The notes under the pieces are model-generated. The model did no database searches and was not told the origin of the DNA. It was given only the letters and a program-made list of their open reading frames with translations. The position numbers and the translations under genes are program-made. Below, in pieces: positions 10,501-21,396 of a stretch of 64,000 nucleotides of DNA. The DNA is taken from positions 337,001-401,000 of the forward strand of contig JAKOGI010000573.1 in NCBI GenBank assembly GCA_029747015.1, given 5' to 3'. Positions within the stretch are counted from its first letter, which is position 1. Each line of letters starts with the position of its first letter. This DNA is from Carnegiea gigantea (taxonomy: Eukaryota; Streptophyta; Magnoliopsida; Caryophyllales; Cactaceae).

Positions 10501-12486
10501 AAGGCAACACTGACACTTCCGACGAGGAGGAGGCCCAAGACAAGATGGAATTCCAACCAGAAATATCATTGCATGCACTTTCGGGTTGGTCATCATACCG
10601 AACCATGTGGGTGATGGCAAAAATTGGGCACTATAAAGTAGTTGTTCTAATTGATAGCGGATCCAGTCATAATTTTATTAGTGAAAAAGTGGCCAGTTTG
10701 TTACAGTTGCCAGTAGTTCCCACTGAACCTTTCAATGTTAAGGTGGCAAATAGAGGTCCGTTAAGATGCCAAGGGAGATTTGAGGATGTCCAGGTGTTGC
10801 TCCAATGTATTCGTTTTGTCCTCACCCTTTATGCTTTACCATTGAGTGGGCTGGATTTGGTGTTAGGTGTCCATTGGTTGGAACAATTAGGGATGGTGAT
10901 TTGTAATTGGAAACAATTGACAATAGAATTTCAATAGAATAATCAAAATCACACATTACAAGGAATTGATTCACAATCAATTCAACTTGTGACAATGAAA
11001 ACCATCTCTAAGAACAAGCGACAAGGGGGCTCATTGTTTGTAATATGTCTTCAAACCACTATCGAGCCTACACCATAGGATGTCTATGTAGTCATGAAAC
11101 AGTTGCTAGAAAAATTTGAAGATTTATTCCGGGAGCCAAAGCAACTATCGCCCACAAGAGAAATAGATCACCACATCAACTTGAAAGAAGGGACTGAGCC
11201 CATCAATGTGCGACTATACAGGTATGCCCACTTTCAAAAAGCTGAAATTGAAAAACAAGTTCATGACATGTTAAAATTGGGGCTTATAAGATCCAGTACT
11301 AGTCCTTTTTCATCTCCTGTCTTGTTGGTGAAAAAGAAAGATGTTTCATGGCGTTTTCGCACTGATTATAGAGCGCTTAATGCTATAACTATCAAAGATA
11401 GATTTCCAATTCCTACAGTTGATGATATGCTTGATCAGCTCTATGGAGCTATTTATTTCACCAAACTTGATTTACGAGCAGGATACCATCAAGTATGGGT
11501 ACATTCCTCAGATATTTATAAAACTGCATTTCATACCCACAACGGTCATTATGAATATTTAGTCATGCCCTTTGGTCTCTGTAATGCTCCATCTACCTTT
11601 CAAGCACTTATGAATTCAATATTTCATCCTTATCTCTACAAATTTGTGTTAGTTTTCTTTGATGACATATTGATCTATAGCCCCAATTGGACCATGCATC
11701 TTGAACATGTTCAAAAGGCTTTTGAACTATTAAGGCATCACCAGTTTTTCATTAAACTTAGTAAGTGTGCATTTAGTCAGCAAGAATTAGGGTATCTGGG
11801 GCATATTGTAATGCCACAGGGAGTTAAGGTGGACCAAGGGAAAATCGCAACTATATTAAATTGGCCCAGGCCTACTAATGTCTCTGAGTTGCGTGGATTT
11901 TTAGGCCTAATAGGTTACTATCGAAAATTTGTCCGCAACTATGGCATCATCGCTCGTCCTTTCACCAACCTCTTAAAAAAGGGACAATTTGCTAGCCCGA
12001 AGAAGTAGAAAAGGCCGTTCAAGATCTCAAGAAGGTGATGACCACCACTCCTACACTTGCCATGCTAAATTTTAATGAAATCTTCATCATTGAATCCGAT
12101 GCTTCAGGAGACAGCATAGGAGCGGTTTTATCTCGGCAGGGGCAGCCCATTGCATTTATAAGTCAAGCCCTGGGCACCACCAAATGCTCTTGGTCTATGT
12201 ATGCTAAAGAAATGCTAGCTATCATTCAAGCCATCCAAACTTAGGGACCCTACTTGCTCGGGAGGAAGTTTTACATTCACACTGATCAGCGCAGTCTCAA
12301 GTACTTGTTGGAGCAGCGCATTGCAAAACCTGAGCAACAAAAATGGGTGGCTAAATTACTTGGATATGACTATGAGATCACATACAAACCAGGCCGAGAG
12401 AACACTGCAGCTAATGCACTATTAAGGGTGTAAGGAAGTCCTAGTCTTGATGCTTTATTTGTGTCTTAGACTCCATTATGGGATAC
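10501..12486 (+). pseudogene. Ty3/gypsy pol part 1: protease, reverse transcriptase, RNase H
   Basis: The aspartic protease shows LIDSGSSHNFIS near 10650. After an in-frame stop at about 10935 and another before 11094, the same frame carries reverse transcriptase: WRFRTDYRALN, LDLRAGYHQV, the catalytic VFFDDILIYS near 11650, and RGFLGLIGYYRKF. A frameshift near 12005 leads to RNase H with ESDASGDSIGAVLSR near 12090. PR-RT-RH order before integrase identifies Ty3/gypsy. The gene is interrupted at 12486 by the copia element and continues at 21397. Confidence 0.9.
12482..12486. other. Target-site duplication GATAC, left copy
   Basis: GATAC precedes the left end of the copia insertion and recurs at 21397-21401 after its right end. 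Removing the insert plus one copy restores a continuous gypsy frame (WDT-IKAEAR), so both borders are certain. Confidence 0.93.
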
Positions 12487-13197
12487 TATTGGGGAGATCT
12501 AAGGAAGGAGCCTACTTCAACCAAGGTCTATGACAACAAGCTCAAGTGACGTTCCATGCTAAAACTAATCGGCAATAGGAGGAGTAGCCCACTTGACTTA
12601 TATACCATGACCCTTCTTTTTAAACTCCCGAAGTGGGACTTCTTTACTCATGTGATATTCCCCACGATCTCCCCCTCACACATGAGTCTCTTTCACACTA
12701 TATCAACGCACAAGCTTCCTCCTGAGCGAAAGTCTTTACCAAGGCGTCAAGCCACCATCAAGAGCTTATCCACGCCATCGAGCCACGCTGCAGCACACGT
12801 ATTGCTGCTTGATCAACACCTGTGTGTCACTTCACCAAGCTCGTCCATGGGGTCCACCATGCCACACCTTTTTCGCCTAGCCGAATGTACCATTGGCTCT
12901 GATACCACTTGTTAAGGTCGGTTAGGAATTGAATAAACAACAAAGGAATCAGAAGTACGATAATAATAGCAAGACAGAGAAAAACAAACATAAATTAACA
13001 TCAAGAATTTACGTGGAAACCTGAAACAGGAGAAAACCACAGACGACGATGAGTAAATAATTCACTATAGAGATGGGACAGTACAAAACTGATCTCAGAG
13101 CGATGTGCTATAGGAAGAGATCAGAAAGCGATTACAAATCACTCAGAACACTCTCTCACAAAAATAGGAATAGCAGAACTTAAGCTCTTATGGATGC
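12487..13197 (-). repeat. 3' LTR of rearranged copia, U3-truncated
   Basis: Matches 20521-21230 base for base with scattered substitutions. It lacks the counterpart of 21231-21396, that is, the U3 start and the polypurine tract. The outer end reads TATTGGGGAG where the partner has TGTTAGGGAG. It contains the same embedded primer-site-like GCTCTGATACCA (near 12897) as the other LTR. Confidence 0.82.
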
Positions 13198-14430
13198 GAT
13201 TCAAGGGGTGTAAATACTCAGTTGAAGGTGGAGTTCTGAAGGAGATGAAATTACGCTTCAAATCAGGAACATATCGAACATTCGATAGAGTCCTGATAGC
13301 ACCATCATGGGTCTTGACTTTGACAGTACCAATTCCAGCAACGCTGCATTGGGCATTGTTGCCCATGTGAATAGAAGTAAAATTAACTGGGTCATATGTA
13401 GAAAACCATCCTTATGAGGACACATATAAAAGGTACACACCGAATCTAGAACCCAATCAGAAATGCCCCCCTTTTTAGCAGAGGTAGCGAATAAAACATC
13501 ACCGTCAGAATCAGACTCAACGAAGGTGGCTGTAGCAGGTTCATTAGAGTGTGAAGGAGTATTATTTTCTTCTTTCTCCCTCTTGTTTTTCAACTTAAAA
13601 CACTTAGAAACTACATGCCCAGTTTTCCTGCAATAACGGCAAAACTTGTTGGGTCTTTCAGACTGTGATTTAGCGGTTTTTCCTTTCCCATAGGATTCAC
13701 CCCTAACAAACAAGCCTTCACCTTTTTCACCCCGAACTTCAAGGCTAACTTACTATCTAAAGAAAGGTTTGACCTTGAAGTTCGGGGTGAAAAAGGTGAA
13801 GGCTTGTTTGTTAGGGGTGAATCCTATGGGAAAGGAAAAACCGCTAAATCACAGTGTGAAAGACCCAACAAATTTTGCCGTGATTGCAGGAAAACTGGGC
13901 ATGTAGTTTCTGAGTGTTTTAGGTTGAAAAATAAGAGGGATAAAGAAGAAAATAATACTCCTTCACACTCCAATGAAGCTGCTACAGCCAGCTTCGTTGA
14001 GTCTGATTCTGACGGTGACATTTTATTCTCTACCTCTACTAAAAGGGGAGCGTTTCTGATTGGGTTCTAGATTCGGGGTGTACCTTTCATATGTGTCCTT
14101 ATAAGGACTGGTTTTCTACATATGACCCAGTTAATTCTACTTCTGTTCACATGGGCAACAATGCCCAATGCAGTGTTACTGGAATTGGTACTGTCAAAGT
14201 CAAGACCCATGATAGTGCTATCAGGACTCTATCGAATGTTCGACATGTTCTTGATTTGAAGCGTAATCTCATCTCCTTAGGCACCCTTAAATCCAAGGGG
14301 TGTAAATACTCAGCTGAAGGTGGAGTTCTGAAGGTTTCCAAGGGAACTCGGATTCTGTTAGAGGGTTTGAGATGTGGGACTCTCTATGTTTTGCAAGGAT
14401 CTATTGTGAAAGGTCCTACTGCTGCTGCTT
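13198..14430. pseudogene. Zig-zag inverted gag-protease fragments of the copia element
   Basis: Three pieces of the same gag/protease region alternate in polarity: about 40 bp on plus (13203-13243), about 500 bp on minus (13244-13743), and about 690 bp on plus (13741-14430). Both long pieces contain the CCHC knuckle (FCRYCRKTGHVVSKC on minus, FCRDCRKTGHVVSEC on plus) and the protease-region text MGNNAQCSV. The two long arms are separated by about 22 bases, giving a near-perfect hairpin. The plus arm carries a frameshift after the knuckle. Confidence 0.85.
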
Positions 14431-14867
14431 CTTCTTCTCCGAAGTGTGAACCTTCCTCACAACTATTTCTCCAGCAACAACTGTATCTCTAACATAGTGA
14501 TACTTGACACTGATGTGCTTGGTCTTTGAATGGTAAGCATCATTCTTACTCAGGTGGATTGCACTTTGACTATCAGAAAACACCACAGTGGTAGCCTGTG
14601 GAACTCCAAGCTCAGTAACAAGGCCCCTCAACCAAGTAGCTTCCTTCACTCCTTCAGTAGCAGCAATATACTCAGCCTCTATAGTAGATAAAGCTGCAAT
14701 AGACTATAACGATACTTTCCAAGAGATAGCACCTGCACACATAGTGAAGATATACCCAGATATGGACCTCCTTCTATCAAGGTCACCAGCATAGTCAGAA
14801 TCAACAAAGCCTGTGACATCACATGTACCAGGTTTGTTTCTATCAAATACCAACCCCTACTACAAAA
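14431..14867 (-). pseudogene. Copia RNase H C-terminal segment
   Basis: The minus strand reads GLVFDRNKPGTCDVTGF, STIEAEYIAATEG, KTKHISVKYHYVRD and VVRKVHTSE, the end of a copia RNase H, with a single premature stop near 14705. It continues the segment at 19168-19470 across the CACTA insertion. It stops at a junction with the plus-oriented gag fragment. Confidence 0.85.
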
Positions 14868-15224
14868 AAAGGTTCATGCTTCCACTCTTATTTAACCACG
14901 CATAGCTAAGTGTAGTGAGAAAATAAGCAAAAATGAGCGCTTGGAATTGTCCCTACACATAATAAGTGATGAAAAATATAACCACTCCTATAAGAGTGGT
15001 AGTAACTAATTAAGATATGTCCACGCATATTAAGCGTGGGGACTTATATCTTATGAATAGGACACACTCAGTACATATATTAAATGTGGTAGCCATTTTT
15101 TTAAATTTTTTGAAACATATTTTAAGTTAAACTGCCGAATGACCATTAAATTAAAAAAAAGAGAGAGAGAAAAAAAGAATGAGTGTTTAGTCTCTGCCCA
15201 GGTGCATATCACGATTCATCATCT

Positions 15225-15595
15225 CATGAGCCCTTCAATCCTTCACAAAACCCTAGCAGTGCTACTGCTGCTCGGCATTGGTTCTAGTCGCGGTGCTGCT
15301 GCTCGACGTTGGTCCTACTTGGTGGCGGTGAGGGTTCTCCGTAATTAACAGTTCCTCTTCATCCAAAGCACTGGTTCCCAAGTCTGCCATTCTTCCTTCC
15401 AATTCAATCAAATTAGGTTCTTTATCTTTTCAGCATGGCTCGGGTCAGTCAAAATGGCGATTCGGATGAGTTCGACTTAGGCATGAAGGAGAGGCAATTG
15501 GGTCATGTGCTCACTTGGGTCTTCTATCTAAGTTCCATGCGTTTCTGTCTCAGTTTTGCTTTCTTTGAGTTGTCCCCCAATTAATCAAGGTTAGA
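15225..15595 (+). other. Possible captured gene 5' end inside the CACTA element
   Basis: This stretch looks unlike its surroundings. It has an AAAACCCTAGC telo-box-like motif near 15248, a CT-rich leader, and an ATG at 15434 opening MARVSQNGDSDEFDLGMK, which stays open to about 15583. It could be the first exon of a captured host gene. I do not recognise the protein, and the coding call is weak. Confidence 0.25.
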
Positions 15596-18500
15596 CTCAT
15601 TCTTGTTCCTTTTTCATTTTGTTCTTGTCACTAGCTTTGAAAGATGAATTATTTATTGCAATTCTCTTTCTTTTCTGTCAAATTGCTCTGGTCTATGCAC
15701 CATTGCTCACTAAAAATTTTAAAGATTGAGGATAAGTTATAAAACTACAATATGAAGATGCGGTAGGGATTCGAAATTGTAGTGATACACCATTGAGTAC
15801 TGCTATCTTGTGCTTGTTTGAGAAAATACTGAGTGGACTAGAGTTTGTTTCAACTATAAATTTGTCTTTGTTTATTCTCTCATGTGTTAAACAATGCGAA
15901 AATTGTAATGCACACCAAGTGTTCAATAAAATGCCTAAGTCAAGTATGGTTCATGTTTAAAACAATGCATTCAACAATTGCTAAAATTGTAATCCTCCAA
16001 CTCTCAATGCCAATGATGTTTGTTCCGGGAAGGCAGACTGTGGATAATGCGGTCACTTACCAAGAACTAACTGATTCATACAATAACGAATATGAAAGCA
16101 TGTATCGAAGGAGGTATAATATCCCATAATTTTTCTCCTTTATCACTATTATTGGTCTTCACTTCACGAAGCCTACATGCCTGCTTTTTGATAATTAATC
16201 TTTTGGCAACATAGAGGGACTACAAGCTAGTGCTACCTAATTGCAGTAAGCGTACATAATTCGATTATTAATGTAGCTATCTCGGTGCTTGGTGTTATTT
16301 ACCAAGGGTCTAATGCTACAAAAGTTTCTCATTCAAAAGAATAATGTGTCTAATGGCAGTGAACCTCTGTGTGCTTAATCCTCTCATGAAAAATTAGGGT
16401 ACCAAGAATGCCCCACTACTTGGTTCTTGGTTCTCCAAGGAACCTTGTACGTGGTTGCTATGATCTCGTTGTCATTCGACAAGTTGCCCAAATCAAATCA
16501 CAATATGTAGTAAGATGTGGCTCTTTGTTGGTTTTTGTATGAATTGGCTAAGCAACTGCACACACAGGCTGTGATTAGAGCTCGAATTAGACAAGTAAAT
16601 CAACATAATTGCCGATTAGCCTTCTGTACTTATTCGGATTTTCTAGTGATTGTTCCACATAAGCTATGAATTTACCTTATGGATCCAAAACGGAAGTTTT
16701 CAAGGCTTTCAGTCTGAATTGAGTTGATTATCGTGTCATTATTTTTTTCAATATGTCCCTCTACAATTAGGATTTTGACTATATGATTTTGATTGCTTGT
16801 TGTTTTTGATCCTTGATATGAGATGCATTTGCTTGCCTTTTGTTAGCATTATGTTTTCCTTTTTTTTATTTTTCTATGTCTATTTTCTCATGTCTCACCT
16901 CATTTTATAAGAGCTTATCACCAAAAACATTCAAGGAAATAACCTTAGTGACCCATAATCCGCTATTTCGGCTAAGTGGCCCAATTTCTTATCTCAGCCA
17001 TTGGTAAATTGAAAATCCTTCCTCTCTTTTTTCCCCCCTCATTTTCATTTTGTTTAGGTGTGTAGCTCAAGTACCCATAAAATTTTCTCGTTCTTGCTTT
17101 ACTTCTATTATTTGCTTTGATACTTTTGTATCTAAGGGCAATGTACAGTAACATCGGTGCGCGGATGGAGGATTTTGAAGTTGAGGCATGAAGCTTCTGC
17201 AATTGTATACAAGCAAGCAAATGGCTTCTGCAAAGTTAGAGCTCAACAAATGTTTCTGATTAATTACCCTTGTGCTTGGATTTTTTTTTTTCCCCTTGAC
17301 AGTTTATATCAGTTATCGACCCAATGTCATGGAGTCTTCCTTTAGACTCAACCAAGGAAACCTCAGTTCTTGTAACATGCCATGATACCCTATCTCTCTG
17401 TAGGCCTTGTCTTTCTTGTTTTCTAGTGTCGTCCTCAAGTTGTCCTTACAAAGTTTAATTTTTTGGTCTACCGAATACATGCCTCGTTTTAAATGAGATT
17501 CCTCATGGGCAGTGCTTACTTTGTTATTTAGCTAACTTGTTAGGTCGTGAAGATCTTATGTTAGCTCACTGACGCTTTGTTTTTGAGCTAAGTGATGGAC
17601 TTCATGGTTATTGGTTTATCTCGTGAAGGTTGCCTACACTTAATCAATGAAATAGAAGACAAATCCTAATTATGGGCGCTGTAGGATTGCTCCTATGCTG
17701 GGTACTGCAAATTGATGTTATAAGAAGTAAATTGAATGCATTTTGTTATGTAGTATTCAAATCAACGGTCCTTTATTTATGTTTTATGAATTTTGGTCAC
17801 CAAAAGTTCTACAATGTCTTAACTGTTTAATATTCTTCACTAATTATTGTATTGTTGTTGCTTTTGTAGGTCTACAAATGCTCAATATGTCAACACACAT
17901 GAAGAATAGAAGTCCTATTAATGGTGATGGTAATGAGTTGTTGTTTAGTTTAAAAATTTTAAGTTACATGTTTTTATGGTAATGAGTTGTTTGATTTGTG
18001 TTGCAAATTAAAATGCCCTATTATAGCTTGTCTGATTTCTTATTTTCTTGGATTTATTCATGGTAATAGGTTGGATTTGTGTTGGATACTCTAGACGTGG
18101 CCCCTGTTGAGTTGATTTGCTCTGGCATGCAGCCGTTGAGATTGTGAATAGTTTTTTATTATATTCATGACGTGTTGTAAAAGGAAAATGGCCAAGTTTT
18201 AGTTGGAATTCTATCGAATTTTTTTCAAAATCGGGGAATTTACTAAAAACAGAAAGCTAAGGGTAAGGATCTTACATAATGTTTAGAGAGCGTAAGTACC
18301 GAGTTATGAAGGCTAATAGATATTACATCTTGCAATCTTTTTAGAAGTCTTTTTCTGTTAAAAGCGTTGTTTGTTGTAGTTTACTCTAATGTATGGATTT
18401 GGTGATTTCAGGTTGAAACCAAGGGCAACATGCCACAAAACCGGATATCAAGTTTGGGTTCATAAAATATTCACTTGGAATTATAAAGTTCTATAATATC

Positions 18501-18683
18501 TCATTTGTTCTGTTCAGTTTCAATCTTATATGGATGTATTTCAAACAAATTCGCCTTTTATGTAGTGGGCACATACTTTATGTGGTTGAATACTAGTTAT
18601 TTTTGAGCTGAATTAATTACAATTTTTTTTTATGGTTATAAAGTTATCGTACTTTTTGTATCATGTACATTATGATCAAATAT

Positions 18684-18689
<6 letters not shown>

Positions 18690-18731
<42 letters not shown>

Positions 18732-18765
18732 CCTCCTCTCTCTCTCTCTCTCTATATATATAAAA
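18690..18765. repeat. CT / TA microsatellite
   Basis: A long CT run broken by a short CCCCTCC interruption and ending in a short TA run. It lies inside the CACTA-like element. The apparent open frame over it is a repeat artefact. Confidence 0.9.
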
Positions 18766-19167
18766 ATTACATTAGTGAATATAAATTATTTGCTTTTTTT
18801 AATACTATGACTGTTTATTTCTTTTATGTAAAATTTTTTATGCCAATTCAAAGTTAGTTATCAAATGCATAACGCCACACTTATAAGCGAGGCAATGGTG
18901 AAAATGATTTTTCTCTCCAAGATTACCCTGGCCATGGATAGAAGCGAGGAAAATTTACCTACACCTATAAGTGCGGCAGATGGCGTAGTCTTCCACGGAT
19001 ATAAGTGTGGGTACTGAACTATTGGCCACGCTTATTAAGTGTGGCGAATTTTCCCCACTGATACCCTATGCACGCTTACCTTAAGTGTGGCGAATATGCT
19101 CTGCCATAGATATAAGTGTGGAATAAGGAAAATTTAAGTATGGGCAGATGCTACATTTCTTGTAGTA

Positions 19168-19470
19168 TTAACAGTACCCTTCATATAGCGAAGGATCCAC
19201 TTCACAGCTTCCCAATGATCTTTTCTAGGATTATGCATATACCTACTTACCACACTCACAGCATGTGATAAGTCTGGTCTAGTGCATACCATAGCATACA
19301 TCAAACTATCAACAGCACTAGAATAAGGAACATTAGACATTCTATCTATATCCTCCTTAATTTGTGGATAACACTCAGCAGATAATCTGAAATGTGCAGC
19401 AAGGGTTGTGGAAACTGATAGCACTTTCTCAAGGTAGTGTCCTTGAGATAAATACAGCTTACCAGCCTTT
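19168..19470 (-). pseudogene. Copia RT C-terminus and RNase H start
   Basis: The minus strand reads KLYLSQGHYLEKVL, VPYSSAVDSLMYAMVCTRPD and HWEAVKWILRYMKGTV, the standard copia text between the RT catalytic box and RNase H. It is fused in frame to protease-region sequence at about 19470, showing a large internal deletion of integrase and RT. The CACTA insertion cuts it at 19167. Confidence 0.85.
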
Positions 19471-20495
19471 CGATAGAGTCCTGATAGCACCATTATGGGT
19501 CTTGACTTTGACAGTACCAATTCCAGCAACGCTGCATTGGGCATTGTTGCCCATGTGAACAGAAGTAGAATTAACTAGGTCATATGTAGAAAACCAGTCC
19601 TTATGAGGACACATATGAAAGGTACACTCCGAATCTAGAACCCAGTCAGAAACGCCCCCTTTTTAGTAGAGGTAGCGAATAAAACGTCACCGTCAGAAAC
19701 AGACTCAACGAAGGTGGCTGTAGTAGGTTCATTGGAGTGTGAAGGAGTATTATTTTCTTCTTTCTCCCTCTTGTTTTTCAACTTAAAACACTCAGAAACT
19801 ACATGCCCAGTTTTCCTGCAATAATGGCAAAACTTGTTGGGTCTTTCAGACTGTGATTTAGCGATTTTTCCTTTCCCATAGGATTCACCCCCTAACAAAC
19901 AACGCTTCACCTTTTTCACCCCGAACTTCAAGGTCAAACCTTTCTTTGGATAGTAAGTTAGCCTTAACATCTTCAAAAGACAAGGTATCATTGTTACTAT
20001 ATAACAAGATTTTCTTGAAGTTTTTATAGGAAGGGGGTAAAGAGACAACCAACAGCAACGCCTTATCTTCATCCTTGATTTTAACATCCAAACTTTCAAG
20101 ATCAATAATAATAGAATTGAACTTGTCAAGGTGGTTTTTAATAGGAGTACCTTCCGCCATGGAGAATGTATACAGACGTTTCTTCAGATGAATTTTATTT
20201 GCAAAGCTTTTCGTCATGTGTAAGGACTCTAGCCGAAGCTAAAGATCTGCCGTGCTAGTTACATCCAGAACTTCACAGAGGATATGAGTGGTCAGGCACA
20301 ACTGAGTCGTCGAGAGAGCCTTTTCATCAAGTTCCTCCCCCTGGCCGTCTGTTATGGTTTCAGGTTTCTTCTTCTTTTCACCAATGGCTTTCTTTACCCA
20401 GTCTGGGTAAGAACAGCCATCATTTGGACCTTCCAGATATTGAAACTCATCTTGCCATCGAACTTAGGGATGTCGAACTTCGTGATTGTTGCCAT
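19471..20495 (-). pseudogene. Copia gag and protease start
   Basis: From ATG at 20495 (MATITKFDIPKFDG) this reads as a copia-type Gag with a UBN2-like capsid region. That region includes LKKRLYTFSMAEGTPI and DEDKALLLVVSLPPSYKNF (20217-19885). The CCHC knuckle FCHYCRKTGHVVSEC follows near 19825. There is an early frameshift near 20400 and another near 19890, so it is not functional. Protease-region text (CSVAGIGTVKVKTH) ends at the deletion junction. Confidence 0.85.
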
Positions 20496-20506
20496 TCTAA
20501 ACCAAT

Positions 20507-20519
20507 GCTCTGATACCGC
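20507..20519 (-). promoter_or_regulatory. Primer-binding site of the rearranged copia
   Basis: The minus strand reads GCGGTATCAGAGC two bases after the LTR end CTAACA and about 12 bases before the gag ATG. It has one mismatch to the tRNA-iMet primer site TGGTATCAGAGC. Confidence 0.78.
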
Positions 20520-20520
20520 T

Positions 20521-21396
20521 TGTTAGGGAGATCCAAGGAAGGAGCCTACTTCAACCAAGGTCCATAGCAACAAGCTCAAGTGAGATTCCATCTTAAAACC
20601 AATTGGCAATAGGAGGAGTAGCCAACTTGACTTATATACCATGACTCTTCTTTTTAAACTCTCGATGTGGGGCTTCTTTACTCATGTGATATTCCAACAA
20701 TCTCCCCCTCACACATGAGTCTCTTTCACACTACATCAACGCACAAGCTCCCTCTTGAGCGGAAGCCTTTACCAAGGTGTAAAACCACCATCAAGAGCTT
20801 ATCCACGCCATCAAGCCACGCTGCAGCACACGTATTGCCGCTCGATCATCACCTGTGTGTCACTTCACCAAGCTCGTCCATGGGGTCCGCCACGCCACAC
20901 CTTTGTCGCCTGGCCGAACGCACCATCGGCTCTGATACCATTTTCTAGGATCAGTTAGGAATTGAATAAACAACAAAGGAATCACAAGTACGATAATAAC
21001 AGCAAGACAGAGAAAAACAAACATAAATTAACACCAAGAATTTACGTGGAAACCCGAAATGAGAGAAAACCACGGATGGTGATGAGCAAATAATTCACTA
21101 TAGAGATGGGAGAGTACAAAATTGATCTCAGAGCGATGTGCTATAGGAAGAGATCAGAAAGCGATTACAAATCACTCAGAACGCTCTCTCATAAAAATTG
21201 GAATAGCAGAACTTAAGCTCTCATGGATGCTTGTGTTTTGTGTTATTGGGATGATTATTAGTGCCTAGACTAGGCCCTTTATATACGGTTTAGAAGTATC
21301 AGGATGCAAAACCCTAGGAGTAACCTTAACGGCCAATAGCCTAAACTCCTTGAAACCCATGGTGGATAAAACGATTTTGGGCCATTAAACCCAACA
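20521..21396 (-). repeat. 5' LTR of rearranged copia, with embedded primer-site and purine tract
   Basis: Runs on the minus strand from TGTTGGGTTTAATGG (21396) to CCCTAACA (20521), 876 bp. Inside it, on the minus strand, a second primer-site-like TGGTATCAGAGC lies at about 20930-20941. A purine tract GTGTGAGGGGGAGA lies near 20700-20715 and is followed by TGTTGGAAT. The LTR therefore looks like an LTR end, primer site, short interior, purine tract and second LTR fused together. The 3' LTR shares the same composition. Confidence 0.75.

Larger units (their letters stand above)
14868..19167. mobile_element. CACTA-like DNA transposon, non-autonomous, 4.3 kb
   Basis: The termini are TACTACAAAAAAAGG (left) and, inverted, TACTACAAGAAATGT (right). 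These are close to the CACTACAAGAAA ends of En/Spm (CACTA) elements, and they interrupt copia RNase H precisely. Both subterminal zones hold short palindromic repeats of the type CCACGCTTA..TAAGTGTGG: at least four at 14890-15090 and at least six at 18868-19125. No transposase (TNPD/TNPA) similarity is visible inside. A clean 3 bp target duplication is not seen, so the family call stays tentative. The interior is AT-rich and includes a CT/TA microsatellite at 18690-18765. Confidence 0.62.
12487..21396 (-). mobile_element. Rearranged Tork-like Ty1/copia element inserted in gypsy pol
   Basis: An 8.9 kb insertion (4.6 kb without the CACTA element inside it) with exact 5 bp target duplications. 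On the minus strand the order is: 5' LTR 21396-20521, primer site, gag and protease 20495-19471, a deletion that joins protease directly to the end of the reverse transcriptase (19470-19168), CACTA insertion, RNase H (14867-14431), an inverted gag-protease segment, a re-inverted gag-protease segment, and a 3' LTR lacking its first ~166 bp (13197-12487). Integrase and most of RT are missing, so it was non-autonomous. The motif TTACGTGGAAACC in its LTR also occurs in the solo LTR at 23786. Confidence 0.85.

Noticed and set aside
12556..12915. 119-codon frame, and its relatives near 20667-20958
   Set aside because: They lie wholly inside the copia LTRs on the non-coding strand and recur in both LTRs; they are LTR shadows.
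15139..15348. 69-codon frame in the CACTA-like element
   Set aside because: Starts in a poly-A/GA run and has no recognisable domain. Only the ATG at 15434 was kept, as a weak candidate.
18663..18857. Leu/Ser-rich open frame
   Set aside because: Created by the CT/TA microsatellite.
14868..19167. Autonomous CACTA with hidden transposase
   Set aside because: No frame of useful length and no TNPD-like motif anywhere in the 4.3 kb.
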